Below are positions 14,947-23,469 of a DNA stretch of 64,000 bases, in pieces. The first letter of the stretch is position 1. Every line of letters starts with the position of its first letter. The notes under the pieces were generated by a model. That model saw only the letters and a list, made by a program, of their open reading frames with translations, did no database searches and had not been told where the DNA came from. The position numbers and the translations under genes are program-made. The stretch is from an uncultured Mucilaginibacter sp. (GTDB lineage: Bacteria; Bacteroidota; Bacteroidia; Sphingobacteriales; Sphingobacteriaceae), in assembly GCF_913773635.1 (NCBI RefSeq), contig NZ_CAJYGQ010000006.1, forward strand, positions 434,001 to 498,000, in the 5' to 3' direction.

Positions 14947-15807
14947 ATGAAAATGTCTACCGAAAGCGAACTTAACTGGGAGGAATACGAAGCTATCACC
15001 AGGTATATCTATGAAATGCTGGGTTCACGAGATGGTATCAAAATAAAAGGTCATGGTCGCCAATGTAAAGTTGTAGGTAAATCTGGTGTCACCCATCAGG
15101 TAGATGTGCTGACCGAGCAGGTTGACGGAGGGCGGCAGTTGTTAACAGCGATCGAATGCAAATACTGCAAGAAAAAAGCGACCAAAGACATGGTGATGAA
15201 ACTTTCTGAGATCATGCGGGATGCAGCTATAGCCAGCGGCATCATCGTTTGCAGATCGGGATTTACCAAAGATACCTTAACCTATGCCGAGCACTTAGGG
15301 ATTAAGCTTGTTGAGCTTCGGGAAGCGGGAGAAAATGATGCAGAATTTGAAAAGGACGTGGAGATCGCTAATATAGATCTTAAAGTCAAAGTCATGCTAT
15401 CGAGGCCTAAGATCATTAGTATAAACTTCGGCGAAAAGATCATACAGGACGAAGCGCAGATCATGCAAATGTATCATGTGAACCTGCACGATGGTAAAGG
15501 AGGCTATATTCCATTTGGAAAATTTGTATCTGCATTTTCAGAAGAATTGCAAAACCGTGAAGACCCTTCAGAAACGATCACGAAAAATTATCCGCTTAAT
15601 TTCAAGTTACACTGTGAACTCACGAAGGAGCAGATCGTTACAGAAAAGATCGCCATCACAGGATTTCTCACAAAGTCAGATCAAAGTTTTACAAGAGCCA
15701 TTACGCTAACAGACCAGGTATGGATGATCATGAAAGAGATATTTGATAATAAGACCTTGGCTTTGTCAAAGCATGGTATGATGTGGAACCTATCCCATGA
15801 AGGATAA
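14947..15807 (+). CDS. Mrr-like restriction endonuclease domain protein
   Basis: A 286-residue protein. Residues 10-125 look like an Mrr_cat PD-(D/E)xK nuclease: HQVDV (Asp53) and AIECK (Glu70, Lys72), preceded by a helix with WEEYEAITRYIYEMLG. The C-terminal 160 residues are unassigned. It follows the SRAP gene by 22 bp on the same strand, so it may be co-transcribed with a repair gene. No methyltransferase or specificity subunit is adjacent, which points to a type IV-like (modification-dependent) enzyme or a repair nuclease. An in-frame ATG two codons later is an alternative start. Confidence 0.75.
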   Translation: MKMSTESELNWEEYEAITRYIYEMLGSRDGIKIKGHGRQCKVVGKSGVTHQVDVLTEQVDGGRQLLTAIECKYCKKKATKDMVMKLSEIMRDAAIASGIIVCRSGFTKDTLTYAEHLGIKLVELREAGENDAEFEKDVEIANIDLKVKVMLSRPKIISINFGEKIIQDEAQIMQMYHVNLHDGKGGYIPFGKFVSAFSEELQNREDPSETITKNYPLNFKLHCELTKEQIVTEKIAITGFLTKSDQSFTRAITLTDQVWMIMKEIFDNKTLALSKHGMMWNLSHEG

Positions 15808-15856
15808 GCTTTTTCATAAAAACAAGCCCAACAAATCAACTCCGAAATAAAAAAGT

Positions 15857-16243
15857 ATGCCACAAAAACCATCGCAACCACTGCCGGATAAAATTCAATT
15901 TCAATTTGTAAATATTCATCGTCCTGAAACTATAGAAATGATGTTCGATCTTCATGTATATATGGGAGACCAAAATTTCGATGGAGAGCCCGTGCTATAC
16001 CGGGTGGTAGTAAAATTCACCGATGATGAAGAGATCGACCGTTACACCTATACGTCAGCAGAACTTTTCGAACAACATGTAATCGAACCTTACGACCACA
16101 AGCAACTGGAAGAACAACTGGAGGAAAGAATCGATGATATTTTAGATGATTGCCAATTAAATCATGAAGAACCTTTGGGAGAGCAGTTGAGCAAATTCTT
16201 AGCGGCGTTTGGCGGTAACCCCGAGATTCGTTTTTATCTGTAA
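15857..16243 (+). CDS. Hypothetical acidic 128-aa protein
   Basis: A 128-residue protein with no family I recognise. It is acidic, with a strand-rich N-terminal half (KIQFQFVNIHRPETIEMMF, YRVVVKFTDDEEIDRYTY) and a charged helix (KQLEEQLEERIDDILDD) near the end. It lies 49 bp after the nuclease gene on the same strand and could belong to that transcript. The 210 bp that follow (16244-16453) hold nothing clear. Confidence 0.6.
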   Translation: MPQKPSQPLPDKIQFQFVNIHRPETIEMMFDLHVYMGDQNFDGEPVLYRVVVKFTDDEEIDRYTYTSAELFEQHVIEPYDHKQLEEQLEERIDDILDDCQLNHEEPLGEQLSKFLAAFGGNPEIRFYL

Positions 16244-16453
16244 AAGTTAACGACGTAGCTCCCCTGATCAGAGCAGTGGTGGTTCAGCATGATGCTACTC
16301 GCCATGCTAACAACTTTTTGGCCACATCACATAATTGATCACTTTAACGCCCAGTACTGCATTATCTTTACATTTAGCATTGACGTATAACGATACTATG
16401 GCGATGATGAAAGATCGCCGGTTTAAAAGACGTTATTTATCTGAGCTGAAAAT

Positions 16454-16786
16454 ATGAATTTAATTAAATCAGTATCTATTTTTATTCTTGCTGGTCTTCT
16501 CGAAATAGGTGGTGGCTATCTGGTCTGGCAATCGCTAAGATCGGATAAACCACTTTGGTGGGGAATTTTGGGCGGCTTGATCTTAGCTTTATATGGTGTG
16601 GTAGCAACATGGCAAACCGCCAACTTTGGACGTGTATACGCAGCGTATGGCGGTATCTTTATTATCATGGCCTTGATATGGGCCTGGAAAGTTGATGGGT
16701 TCAAGCCTGATCGCTGGGACCTGATCGGCGCATCTGTGGCGCTCATAGGCGCTTGTATCATTGTCTATGCACCGCGCAGCCAATAA
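16454..16786 (+). CDS. YnfA/UPF0060 small membrane protein
   Basis: A 110-residue protein with four hydrophobic helices, matching the YnfA (UPF0060) family in length and motifs: LLEIGGGYLVWQSLR, GGLILALYGVVATWQ, RVYAAYGGIFI and the ending GACIIVYAPR. Relatives belong to the small multidrug resistance fold, but their transport role is uncertain. It stands alone, convergent with the VOC gene 34 bp further right. Confidence 0.9.
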   Translation: MNLIKSVSIFILAGLLEIGGGYLVWQSLRSDKPLWWGILGGLILALYGVVATWQTANFGRVYAAYGGIFIIMALIWAWKVDGFKPDRWDLIGASVALIGACIIVYAPRSQ

Positions 16787-16820
16787 TACGCAACCGCATT
16801 TCGCTGAAACCATGAATGCT

Positions 16821-17234
16821 TTATGCTTCCTGAAAGAATGTGATGAGGTTGCCGTGGAGATCAAGGACAGGAAAATCTAACTGTCCCCAATACTGATGAG
16901 TGACCACTGTGTTCTTATCATATATCACTCCGGTAGCTTTATATTCCAGGTAAAGCTCTTCTATGCCTTCAACCTCGATCCTGCAACTTGCAGTTCCTGG
17001 CAAAAAGCTTTCTGCACCACTACGTATCGGCTTGAACAGACCGGTGATCCACCTGAACTTCCAGCGATGGTCACATGCAGCCCATAAATGTAACTCTATC
17101 TCATCACGTGTAACAATGGCAAAAGTATCTTCAACATGCCTTGCTTTAAACCCCAGTTTGTTCTCATAGAAAACAACAGCTTTCTTAATATCGATGACAG
17201 GTAAAGCAGGAATGGTCTTTTTGAGCTTTATCAT
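16821..17234 (-). CDS. VOC-family (glyoxalase/bleomycin resistance-like) protein
   Basis: A 137-residue single VOC module. The first beta-alpha-beta unit (IPALPVIDIKKAVVFYENKLG) and the closing FPVLDLHGNLITFFQE are typical of bleomycin-resistance-type proteins in the glyoxalase superfamily. These act as dimers that bind a drug or catalyse metal-dependent steps; the substrate cannot be predicted. It lies downstream of the arsenic operon in the same direction, with a 75-bp gap, so it could be read through from it. Confidence 0.8.
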   Translation of the reverse strand: MIKLKKTIPALPVIDIKKAVVFYENKLGFKARHVEDTFAIVTRDEIELHLWAACDHRWKFRWITGLFKPIRSGAESFLPGTASCRIEVEGIEELYLEYKATGVIYDKNTVVTHQYWGQLDFPVLDLHGNLITFFQEA

Positions 17235-17309
17235 TTGCGCAGCGCTAAGGTAATGACCTAAGATAGCGTTTTCATATCAAACCGCAGATCACTTAATATT
17301 ACAAATTAA

Positions 17310-18047
17310 CTAATAAGCCTCGCGCAACATCTGCGCAAACTCATCAGGTAACAAACTTTCTTCTACCGCCTTTGCCGACCTCTCGACATCATAAGCGAAC
17401 CTGATAAATTCGACCTTTACGCTCTCCCTATCGTCGATGGTGCTGTTATCGGTCAAAGTAAGCATGACATAACAACCGTCAGGGTTACCATCTTTGGGTT
17501 TACCTACAGAACCCAGATTGATCACATGTTTAAACTTGCCATCGGCATTGATCACCCTGTGGAATGGTTTATGTGAATGCCCCACACATAAAATGTCGGC
17601 ATTTGCCTCCTGCAACATTTCCACCAAATAGGCCTCATCAGTATCGGCCGACACGTATTCATTCACACTACGTGTGCTGCCATGCGCCAGCACGATATTC
17701 AACGGCTGGTCATCGTTCTGCTTATATTCCAACCGGATGTGTGCAGGCAGTGTACCTAAATAATCCCGGTTCGGCCATTTCACTAAATGATAGGCATGCT
17801 CCTTACCGCTCAGCTTTAAATGGTGTTCAAGGGTCACCAAATACTTAGCTTTTAGGTCATGATTACCAGCGATGGTCGGTATCTTTCTTTTTCTGACCTC
17901 GTTAATGACCTCATTAGGCCAAATATGGTAACCGATGAGATCACCTAAGCAGTACACCGCATCCGCTTCGCGGCTGTCCATATCTGCCAGGAAAGCCTCA
18001 AAAGCCGGAAGGTTGGCGTGTACGTCTGAAAATAGTGCTATCCTCAT
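17310..18047 (-). CDS. Metallophosphoesterase (YfcE/ApaH-like), copy 2
   Basis: A 245-residue calcineurin-like phosphoesterase. Metal-binding motifs in order: SDVHAN (7-12), CLGDLIGY, AGNHD, AHGS and GHSHKPF. It is a close paralog of the gene immediately upstream (two bases between them) and forms the end of the arsenic operon. The substrate is unknown. In this operon a role in phosphate or arsenylated-metabolite handling is possible, but that is inference. Compared with its twin it lacks an insert rich in Cys and His and keeps the canonical GNHD. Confidence 0.85.
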   Translation of the reverse strand: MRIALFSDVHANLPAFEAFLADMDSREADAVYCLGDLIGYHIWPNEVINEVRKRKIPTIAGNHDLKAKYLVTLEHHLKLSGKEHAYHLVKWPNRDYLGTLPAHIRLEYKQNDDQPLNIVLAHGSTRSVNEYVSADTDEAYLVEMLQEANADILCVGHSHKPFHRVINADGKFKHVINLGSVGKPKDGNPDGCYVMLTLTDNSTIDDRESVKVEFIRFAYDVERSAKAVEESLLPDEFAQMLREAY

Positions 18048-18048
18048 C

Positions 18049-18819
18049 TTATGCGTTCCTTAACAGGTCTGCATATTCATTCGGCAAAGGGCTATCCTCA
18101 ACTGCTTTGGCGGCCTTTTCAATATCGTAATCAAAGCGTATGAACTCGACCTTTATGGTATCTTTATCCGATACCGAACTGTTCTCGTTGATATGGAGCA
18201 ATACATAGCCTCCTCTCGGGTCTTTGTCTTTCGGCTTACCCACGCTGCCGATATTGACGGCGTGACGGTAACGGGTGTCTCCCGATACTTCCGCAGGTAG
18301 TATGCGGTGGTAGGGCTGGTGCGTGTGACCAAAACAAAGCACATCTGCATCAGCACTTTCCATGATCCGTAACATGCTTTTTTCATCCCTGTCCTCGAAC
18401 AGGTACTCGTTCACTTTACGCGGGCTGCCATGCACCAAAAGCACGTTCAACTTATCGTTATTCAACTGATACTCTAAACGGATATGTGAAGGAAGGGTAC
18501 GCAGGTATGCCCGCTGCTCATCCTTTACGATCTCATTGGTATAACTGATAGAGATCTTACCCATAGCTTTTTCCTCGTCTGTCTTGTAAGCACACCCGCA
18601 ATCATCACTATGCCGGCCGATGCCGAAGTCATAGTTACCTGTTATAGTAGGTATGCCGCGTTTACGGATCTCATCAATGACCTCGTTCGGCCAAATGTTA
18701 TAACCTACCAGGTCGCCCAGGCAATAGATAGCATCAGGTTTACGGTTGGCAACGTCCGCAAAGAAGGCTTCTAAAGCAGGCAGGTTGGCGTGTATGTCAG
18801 AAAATAGAGCGATCTTCAT
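18049..18819 (-). CDS. Metallophosphoesterase (YfcE/ApaH-like), copy 1
   Basis: A 256-residue paralog of the following gene. Motifs: SDIHAN, CLGDLVGY, TGNYD (Tyr in place of the usual His, a common variant), VHGSPR and GHTHQPY. An extra stretch after GNYD (FGIGRHSDDCGCAYKT) is not in its twin. It overlaps the stop of the arsenite exporter gene as TAATG, so translation is coupled. The tandem duplication in an arsenic operon is notable; no substrate can be assigned. Confidence 0.85.
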   Translation of the reverse strand: MKIALFSDIHANLPALEAFFADVANRKPDAIYCLGDLVGYNIWPNEVIDEIRKRGIPTITGNYDFGIGRHSDDCGCAYKTDEEKAMGKISISYTNEIVKDEQRAYLRTLPSHIRLEYQLNNDKLNVLLVHGSPRKVNEYLFEDRDEKSMLRIMESADADVLCFGHTHQPYHRILPAEVSGDTRYRHAVNIGSVGKPKDKDPRGGYVLLHINENSSVSDKDTIKVEFIRFDYDIEKAAKAVEDSPLPNEYADLLRNA

Positions 18820-19904
18820 TATTCAGCAGTGTTTAAGGTTTGAGATGGATAATACTTTTTACGGAAATAGAAAGCAAGGTTGACAAGGGCGATCAGGGCA
18901 GGCACTTCTACCAAAGGGCCGATCACCCCGGCAAAGGCTTCGCCGGAATTGATACCGAATACCCCGATGGCTACGGCAATAGCCAGTTCAAAGTTGTTAC
19001 CGGTAGCGGTAAAGGCGATGGAAGTGCTTCTGCTATAATCGGCACCAAAACGTTTGCCGATAAAAAAGCTCAGGATGAACATAGCGGCAAAGTAGATGAC
19101 CAAAGGGATAGCGATACGGACCACGTCAAAAGGTATCTGTACGATCAGGCTACCTTTCAGGCTGAACATGACTACAATTGTAAATAACAAAGCGATAAGC
19201 GTGATCGGTGATATGAACGGCACATATCTCGTTTGGAACCATTCTTCACCTTTAAGGCTGATCAACGCATAGCGGCTGATGATACCGGCTGCAAAGGGAA
19301 TACCTAAGTAAATACCTACCGATCTGGCGATCTCATCAATGGTAATATCTACGGCCAAACCCTCCATCCCGAAAAGCGGCGGCAATACCGTGATGAACAG
19401 GTAAGCGTAAACGCTGTAAAGTAAGACCTGAAAGATACTGTTCAACGCTATAAGCCCGGCAGCATATTCACGGTTACCTTCGGCCAGTTCATTCCAAACC
19501 ACGACCATTGCGATACATCGGGCAAGGCCGATCAGGATCAGACCTACCATATAAGCAGGATGGTCACGAAGAAAGATTATGGCCAACACGAACATCAGTA
19601 CCGGGCCGATGATCCAGTTGAGGAAAAGCGAGGCGGTCAATACTTTGGTATCTTTAAATACCTCGCCCATCTTTTCGTACCGCACTTTAGCAAGCGGCGG
19701 GTACATCATCAGGATCAGGCCGATGGCTAATGGGACGTTGGTGGTACCACTGGAAAAGGAGTTGATAAAGTTGGATGAAGATGGTATAAAATAGCCTATA
19801 CCAATACCTATGGCCATCGCAAGGAAGATCCATAGTGTTAAATAGCTATCGAGGAAGCTAAGTTTTTTACGTTCGGCCACTGGGGCGCAATTGGTTGCTG
19901 ACAT
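18819..19904 (-). CDS. acr3: ACR3-family arsenite efflux transporter
   Basis: A 361-residue integral membrane protein with about ten transmembrane helices, of the bile/arsenite/riboflavin transporter fold. Diagnostic sequences are [23 protein letters not shown] helix 1, [15 protein letters not shown] with the conserved cysteine, and [20 protein letters not shown]. It exports arsenite using the proton motive force. It lies in the leftward ars operon after the arsenate reductase and second regulator genes, and its stop is coupled to the first phosphoesterase gene. Confidence 0.95.
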   Translation of the reverse strand: MSATNCAPVAERKKLSFLDSYLTLWIFLAMAIGIGIGYFIPSSSNFINSFSSGTTNVPLAIGLILMMYPPLAKVRYEKMGEVFKDTKVLTASLFLNWIIGPVLMFVLAIIFLRDHPAYMVGLILIGLARCIAMVVVWNELAEGNREYAAGLIALNSIFQVLLYSVYAYLFITVLPPLFGMEGLAVDITIDEIARSVGIYLGIPFAAGIISRYALISLKGEEWFQTRYVPFISPITLIALLFTIVVMFSLKGSLIVQIPFDVVRIAIPLVIYFAAMFILSFFIGKRFGADYSRSTSIAFTATGNNFELAIAVAIGVFGINSGEAFAGVIGPLVEVPALIALVNLAFYFRKKYYPSQTLNTAE

Positions 19905-19927
19905 TGTTCTACTGTTTTATCTATATT

Positions 19928-20254
19928 CTATTGGGGCAGATAGCCCGTGCAAGACAAGTTCATGAGGTCTGCAAAACGCTGGCTGCACAGGTTGAGGTAG
20001 ATCTCGTTCAACCTGTAATGGGGGATGCGGTCAATGTACCGCATCTCCAGCAATCCAGCTTTTTTCATTGCCAGCAGGTTGTTCTCTATACTTGCCAGTG
20101 TGAAGGGTATCGCAATGAACGAACCGGCGCATAGCCAGTCACGTTCCTGTAGCATTGCCCTGAGAATGGTCACACGTACAGGTATTGCGATAGCTCTTGC
20201 AAAGTGGGCAAGCTCCTCGTCGGTAATACTTGAACTTGCACGGGTAAAGTTCAT
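19928..20254 (-). CDS. ArsR-like winged-helix protein
   Basis: A 108-residue winged-helix protein starting at MNFTRASSSITDEEL; this start avoids overlapping the arsenate reductase gene, into which the open frame extends. The core AIAIPVRVTILRAMLQ and SIENNLLAMKKAGLLEMRYIDRI resembles ArsR-family regulators, but the helix-turn-helix is less conserved and no clear arsenic-binding CxC motif is present. There is a single Cys at GSF-upstream (LCAG) and one near the end. It may be a second regulator of the operon or of another target. Confidence 0.7.
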   Translation of the reverse strand: MNFTRASSSITDEELAHFARAIAIPVRVTILRAMLQERDWLCAGSFIAIPFTLASIENNLLAMKKAGLLEMRYIDRIPHYRLNEIYLNLCSQRFADLMNLSCTGYLPQ

Positions 20255-20267
20255 GGCCTGAATGAAA

Positions 20268-20684
20268 CTAAACCCGGCTTGCGAAACTCGCAGCAAATAC
20301 TTTGATCATATCCCGCACCTTCCTGAACTCATCCATCACCTGTTCAGGTGTACCCACAGCTTTTGCGGGGTCAGGGAAGTTCTCATGGAAACGTTCGACC
20401 TTTCCCGGAAAGAACGGGCAGGCTTCGTTCGCGTTATCACAGACCGTGATCACCATATCAAAGGGGATGTGCTGGTATTCATCCACATGGTTCGATGTAT
20501 GCCCCGAAATATCGATATGGTCTTCGGCCATTACCTCAATAGCTTTGGGATTTACCCCATGCGTTTCTATCCCTGCACTATAGATATTTGCTTTGTCGCC
20601 TGCAAAGTATCTCAAATACCCTTCTGCGATCTGGCTGCGGCAACTATTGCCGGTACACAGCACTAAAATGTTCTTCTTGCTCAT
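20268..20684 (-). CDS. arsC: Arsenate reductase, thioredoxin-coupled LMW-PTP type
   Basis: A 138-residue arsenate reductase with the low-molecular-weight phosphatase loop CTGNSCR at 10-16. The redox cysteines fall at 10, 82 and 89, the same positions as in the well-studied Staphylococcus plasmid enzyme, and the FPDP loop supplies the general acid. It reduces arsenate to arsenite, which the ACR3 pump then exports. It sits between the DUF6428 gene (9 bp upstream) and the second regulator gene. Confidence 0.93.
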   Translation of the reverse strand: MSKKNILVLCTGNSCRSQIAEGYLRYFAGDKANIYSAGIETHGVNPKAIEVMAEDHIDISGHTSNHVDEYQHIPFDMVITVCDNANEACPFFPGKVERFHENFPDPAKAVGTPEQVMDEFRKVRDMIKVFAASFASRV

Positions 20685-20693
20685 AATGTACTT

Positions 20694-21257
20694 TTAGCAG
20701 CAACCTCCACCGGGTGTACAGGTCGATGACGAACTGGCAAGGTTGACCAGTTGAACAACCGGCTTTTCAGCAGCAGGTGTGCAGCATTCTTCCCCTTTTT
20801 CATCGGTGCCGCAACTGCCGCCACGTGTAATGGCTTTGCATTGTACGGCATCGGGGCGCAGGTCGATGGTCAACTGGTCGCCATTTACGTCTATACTATT
20901 CGGGAACATTTGGCGGGTGTCGAACTCTGAGTTACCGAACTCGATCTTTACGGTCCCGTTAGGATCTAATGGTAGCATCTTTTCAACGATGTCCACGATG
21001 GATAAAGCTTTGCTTACGGTCATTGAACGTTCCTGTTGTTCATTCTCCGGCACCCACAATTGCATAATGATCTCTGTCCAGTTGTTCATTACACCGCCGC
21101 AATCCACCGAAGTGATCGGGGCTTGTTTGATCTCCGTGATATGGTAAGCGGCATCTACCAACTTACCTTCTGCATATTGAAATTGCAACTCCAGGTCAGG
21201 ATGTTGTAACAGGGTCTCTTTAAATGTTTTCCAGTTGATGGCTTCTGTTTTATTCAT
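20694..21257 (-). CDS. DUF6428 protein of the arsenic operon
   Basis: A 187-residue protein started at MNKTEAINWKTFKETL. The frame is open to 21302, but that extension would run through the operator palindrome at 21275-21290, so the internal ATG is chosen. DUF6428 proteins are regular members of Bacteroidetes ars operons. Here the core has DAAYHITEIKQAPITSVDCGG, and the C-terminus is cysteine-rich (CGTDEKGEECC, ending GGGCC), suggesting binding of arsenite or another thiophilic ion. The function is otherwise unknown. Confidence 0.8.
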   Translation of the reverse strand: MNKTEAINWKTFKETLLQHPDLELQFQYAEGKLVDAAYHITEIKQAPITSVDCGGVMNNWTEIIMQLWVPENEQQERSMTVSKALSIVDIVEKMLPLDPNGTVKIEFGNSEFDTRQMFPNSIDVNGDQLTIDLRPDAVQCKAITRGGSCGTDEKGEECCTPAAEKPVVQLVNLASSSSTCTPGGGCC

Positions 21258-21274
21258 GGCTTTTAGATATATTG

Positions 21275-21290
21275 ATTGCAATATTGCGAT
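21275..21290. promoter_or_regulatory. ArsR-type operator, internal copy
   Basis: ATTGCAATATTGCGAT, a 16-bp palindrome with one mismatched pair, between the arsR and DUF6428 genes. It nearly matches the palindrome at 21646-21661. A second regulator site inside the operon would allow separate control of the genes after arsR. Confidence 0.6.
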
Positions 21291-21308
21291 AGATGTGGTC
21301 AAAAAAAA

Positions 21309-21638
21309 TCAACAGCAACCGTTAGGGTCTTTGTAAGATCCGAACAAGCCGTTAAGTTCTGCTTGCAAGGTATTCCAAGCTTTCGGCTCGATGCAATAGC
21401 AAACGCTTACACCTTCGATAGTGCCTTGTATCAGGCCTGCGTTCTTTAACTCTTTTAAATGTTGCGAGATCGTAGCCTGCGCTAAACCAAGTTCTTCTAC
21501 CAGGTCACCACAGATGCAGGCATTCGCTCTGATGATCTCCTGCAAAATAGCTATACGGGCAGGATGAGCGATCGCTTTAAGCTGCACAGCTAACTTGTTC
21601 TGTTCTTCGGTGAATATCTCTGTCTTTGTAGTTCCCAT
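21309..21638 (-). CDS. arsR: ArsR-family arsenic-responsive repressor
   Basis: A 109-residue winged-helix repressor (start MGTTKTEIF; an ATG three codons earlier is possible). The motif ACICGDLVEELGLAQATISQ contains the CxC-type metal site on the recognition helix, and NAGLIQGTIEGVSVCYCI the wing with two more cysteines. It should dissociate from its operator on binding arsenite. It heads the leftward ars operon, with a palindrome and promoter box just upstream. Confidence 0.92.
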   Translation of the reverse strand: MGTTKTEIFTEEQNKLAVQLKAIAHPARIAILQEIIRANACICGDLVEELGLAQATISQHLKELKNAGLIQGTIEGVSVCYCIEPKAWNTLQAELNGLFGSYKDPNGCC

Positions 21639-21645
21639 AATATAC

Positions 21646-21677
21646 ATCGCAATATTACGATTAATCTGCCAAATATC
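21646..21677 (-). promoter_or_regulatory. ars operon promoter and ArsR-type operator
   Basis: Leftward box GATATTTG (21670-21677; one base off TAnnTTTG) is followed by the palindrome ATCGCAATATTACGAT (21646-21661), placed where the transcript would begin. A bound repressor would block initiation. A second copy of the palindrome lies at 21275-21290. Confidence 0.6.
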
Positions 21678-21749
21678 AATAAGTTTTTTTAAAATAAAGT
21701 GTTATGGGCAAAACTGACATTAAGTTTAGCATCAAATCGGAGTGCCATC

Positions 21750-21766
21750 TACTAAATAAATTAGTA
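21750..21766. promoter_or_regulatory. Perfect palindrome TACTAA-N5-TTAGTA upstream of the S1/P1 nuclease
   Basis: A 17-bp palindrome with 6-bp arms, 40 bp before the nuclease start. Its sequence and spacing match the palindrome in the promoter of the polymerase cassette (14046-14062), so the same regulator may bind both. No other copy was noticed. Confidence 0.45.
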
Positions 21767-21806
21767 ATTTAATTTATGCTTTACGTTCAATCGTTATCTT
21801 AGCGGC

Positions 21807-22919
21807 ATGAATAAGCGAATCTATCTCGCTGCTATGGCAGCTACCTTAACATTAATTTCATGGGGATTCAAAGGGCATCGTGCCGTCGCCACTATCGCGC
21901 AAAAACATTTGAGCGCTAACACGGCGTATGTCGTATCAGCCTATTTAAAAGGAGAGCAAATGGAAGATGTAAGTACATGGGCGGATGAGAATCGCAATCC
22001 GGCAACCGCACCCTGGCATTACATCAACCTGCCTTTAGGGCTGTCGAGAGACGCTTTTGTAAAAGCGGTTCAGGAAAGTGACAATAACGTTTATACCGCT
22101 ATCCTAAAAACTGAAGCGACGTTAAAGGATGCAAACGCATCGGCAGATGCCAAAAATGAAGCACTAAAATATTTGATCCACCTGATCGGTGACGCACATC
22201 AGCCAATGCACGTGAGTCGCAAGGAAGACAAGGGTGGTAATTCCATTCAACTTCGTTTCAACGGTCAGGGCACGAACCTGCATGGTTTGTGGGACAGCAA
22301 ATTGATCGATAAGGAAGGATTAAGCCAGGAAGACATTGTTAAAACCTACGATACGGGCAGTTCAACCGACATCAAAAAGTGGCAAAGTGACGGCCCTATT
22401 GAATGGCTTTGGGAAAGTTACCAGATAACGACCGAACTTTATGCGAATGCCAAACCCGGCCAGGATATTGATGAATTATATTATCAGAAATACATACCGG
22501 TTGTGCGTAAAAGGATCGATCAGGCCGGTATACGATTGGCAGGCGAATTGAATAAACTGCTTGCAGGGCAAAAGGTCAAAGCAGCTAATATGGCCACTGC
22601 ACCCTCCACAACGTTTTCAGTAAATGCATCAACTTCTGTAAGTCCAACCATTATTAAACTGGAAGAAGCAAAAAACAACATCGGCAAAACAGTAACTGTT
22701 ATCGGAAAAGTGTTCAGTAGCCGCGACATCGGCAGCATGATACTGGTCAATCTGGGCGCGGCCTATCCCAATCAATTGCTAACGCTGGCCTTAAAGGGGG
22801 AAGCCAAATCATTCGGCACACAACTCGATGGCAAAACGATTACCGTAACCGGCCAGGTCATCGACTATAAAGGTAAACCGGAGATCATTCTTACCGATAA
22901 AAACCTGCTCAAGTTTTAA
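21807..22919 (+). CDS. S1/P1-type zinc nuclease with C-terminal OB-like domain
   Basis: A 370-residue secreted nuclease. A signal sequence (residues 1-18) ends just before Trp19, which in this family becomes the N-terminal zinc ligand. Other ligands are visible: GFKGHR (His24), WADENR (Asp60), WHYINLP (His71), IHLIGDAHQPMH and NLHGLWD. It would cleave single-stranded DNA and RNA in the periplasm or outside. Residues about 275-370 (AKNNIGKTVTVIGKVFSSR, then TITVTGQVIDYKGKPEI) look like an added nucleic-acid-binding OB fold. The next small gene begins one base after its stop. Confidence 0.92.
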   Translation: MNKRIYLAAMAATLTLISWGFKGHRAVATIAQKHLSANTAYVVSAYLKGEQMEDVSTWADENRNPATAPWHYINLPLGLSRDAFVKAVQESDNNVYTAILKTEATLKDANASADAKNEALKYLIHLIGDAHQPMHVSRKEDKGGNSIQLRFNGQGTNLHGLWDSKLIDKEGLSQEDIVKTYDTGSSTDIKKWQSDGPIEWLWESYQITTELYANAKPGQDIDELYYQKYIPVVRKRIDQAGIRLAGELNKLLAGQKVKAANMATAPSTTFSVNASTSVSPTIIKLEEAKNNIGKTVTVIGKVFSSRDIGSMILVNLGAAYPNQLLTLALKGEAKSFGTQLDGKTITVTGQVIDYKGKPEIILTDKNLLKF

Positions 22920-22920
22920 G

Positions 22921-23160
22921 ATGAACGAACCTTTTCATTTACATATCGACTATGACGGAGAAGAACGGGAGTTGCCTGCACGATTCGAACGCTGGGGTTA
23001 TTCCCACCGGTTCGCTGTATTAATTGGCGAGACTGCTTACCATTTTGAACCCGATGAGGAAGATAGTTACCGGGTCATCTCGGAAAAAACCGAATATATC
23101 AATGCCCCTGTTGGGCTTCTAAAAGCCATTGCCCGCAAATTAGCAACATTACAGGCATAA
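22921..23160 (+). CDS. Hypothetical 79-aa protein co-transcribed with the nuclease
   Basis: A 79-residue protein of unknown family (MNEPFHLHIDYDGEERELPA, then YHFEPDEEDSYRVI). It is strand-rich and acidic, and has no signal peptide, so it would be cytoplasmic unlike its neighbour. One base separates it from the nuclease stop, so it is surely on the same message. Its stop codon lies in the palindromic terminator at 23159-23196. Confidence 0.7.
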   Translation: MNEPFHLHIDYDGEERELPARFERWGYSHRFAVLIGETAYHFEPDEEDSYRVISEKTEYINAPVGLLKAIARKLATLQA

Positions 23161-23196
23161 AGCATAAAAGCGGGTCATGACCCGCTTTTATGCTTT
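23159..23196. terminator. Bidirectional terminator, 38-bp perfect palindrome
   Basis: A 38-bp uninterrupted palindrome centred on TCATGA at 23177/23178, with A-rich and T-rich ends, between two convergent genes. The stop codon of the leftward gene (23188-23190) lies inside it, and the rightward stop codon overlaps its edge. Confidence 0.8.
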
Positions 23197-23424
23197 ACCG
23201 TATATTTTGATCGCATTGCTCAATTGTTCTTCGGTCTTATGAAATTCTGAAGGACAGGCTTGCGGATCGGTGATCTTGAAACCGCTATTCTCATCACCCT
23301 GCATATGAAAACGTTTTCTCTTGTCGTTATACGACACGTACACCTGAAACAATTGAAGCCGTTTAACATTCATGGTAAAGAACTCAAATTGTGCGCCGTC
23401 GGCATCGACCGTAAAGTTTCTCAT
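23188..23424 (-). CDS. Hypothetical 78-aa protein
   Basis: A 78-residue protein without a recognised family (MRNFTVDADGAQFEFFTMNV, then YVSYNDKRKRFHMQGDENSGF). It is strand-rich with a helical end. Small proteins of this style occur on Bacteroidetes ICEs as accessory genes. It is separated from the tra operon by the next hypothetical gene. Confidence 0.6.
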   Translation of the reverse strand: MRNFTVDADGAQFEFFTMNVKRLQLFQVYVSYNDKRKRFHMQGDENSGFKITDPQACPSEFHKTEEQLSNAIKIYGKA

Positions 23425-23469
23425 AGTGCAAATATAAGAGCGGGATGGTCAAGCTAAGCATTTTGTTTA

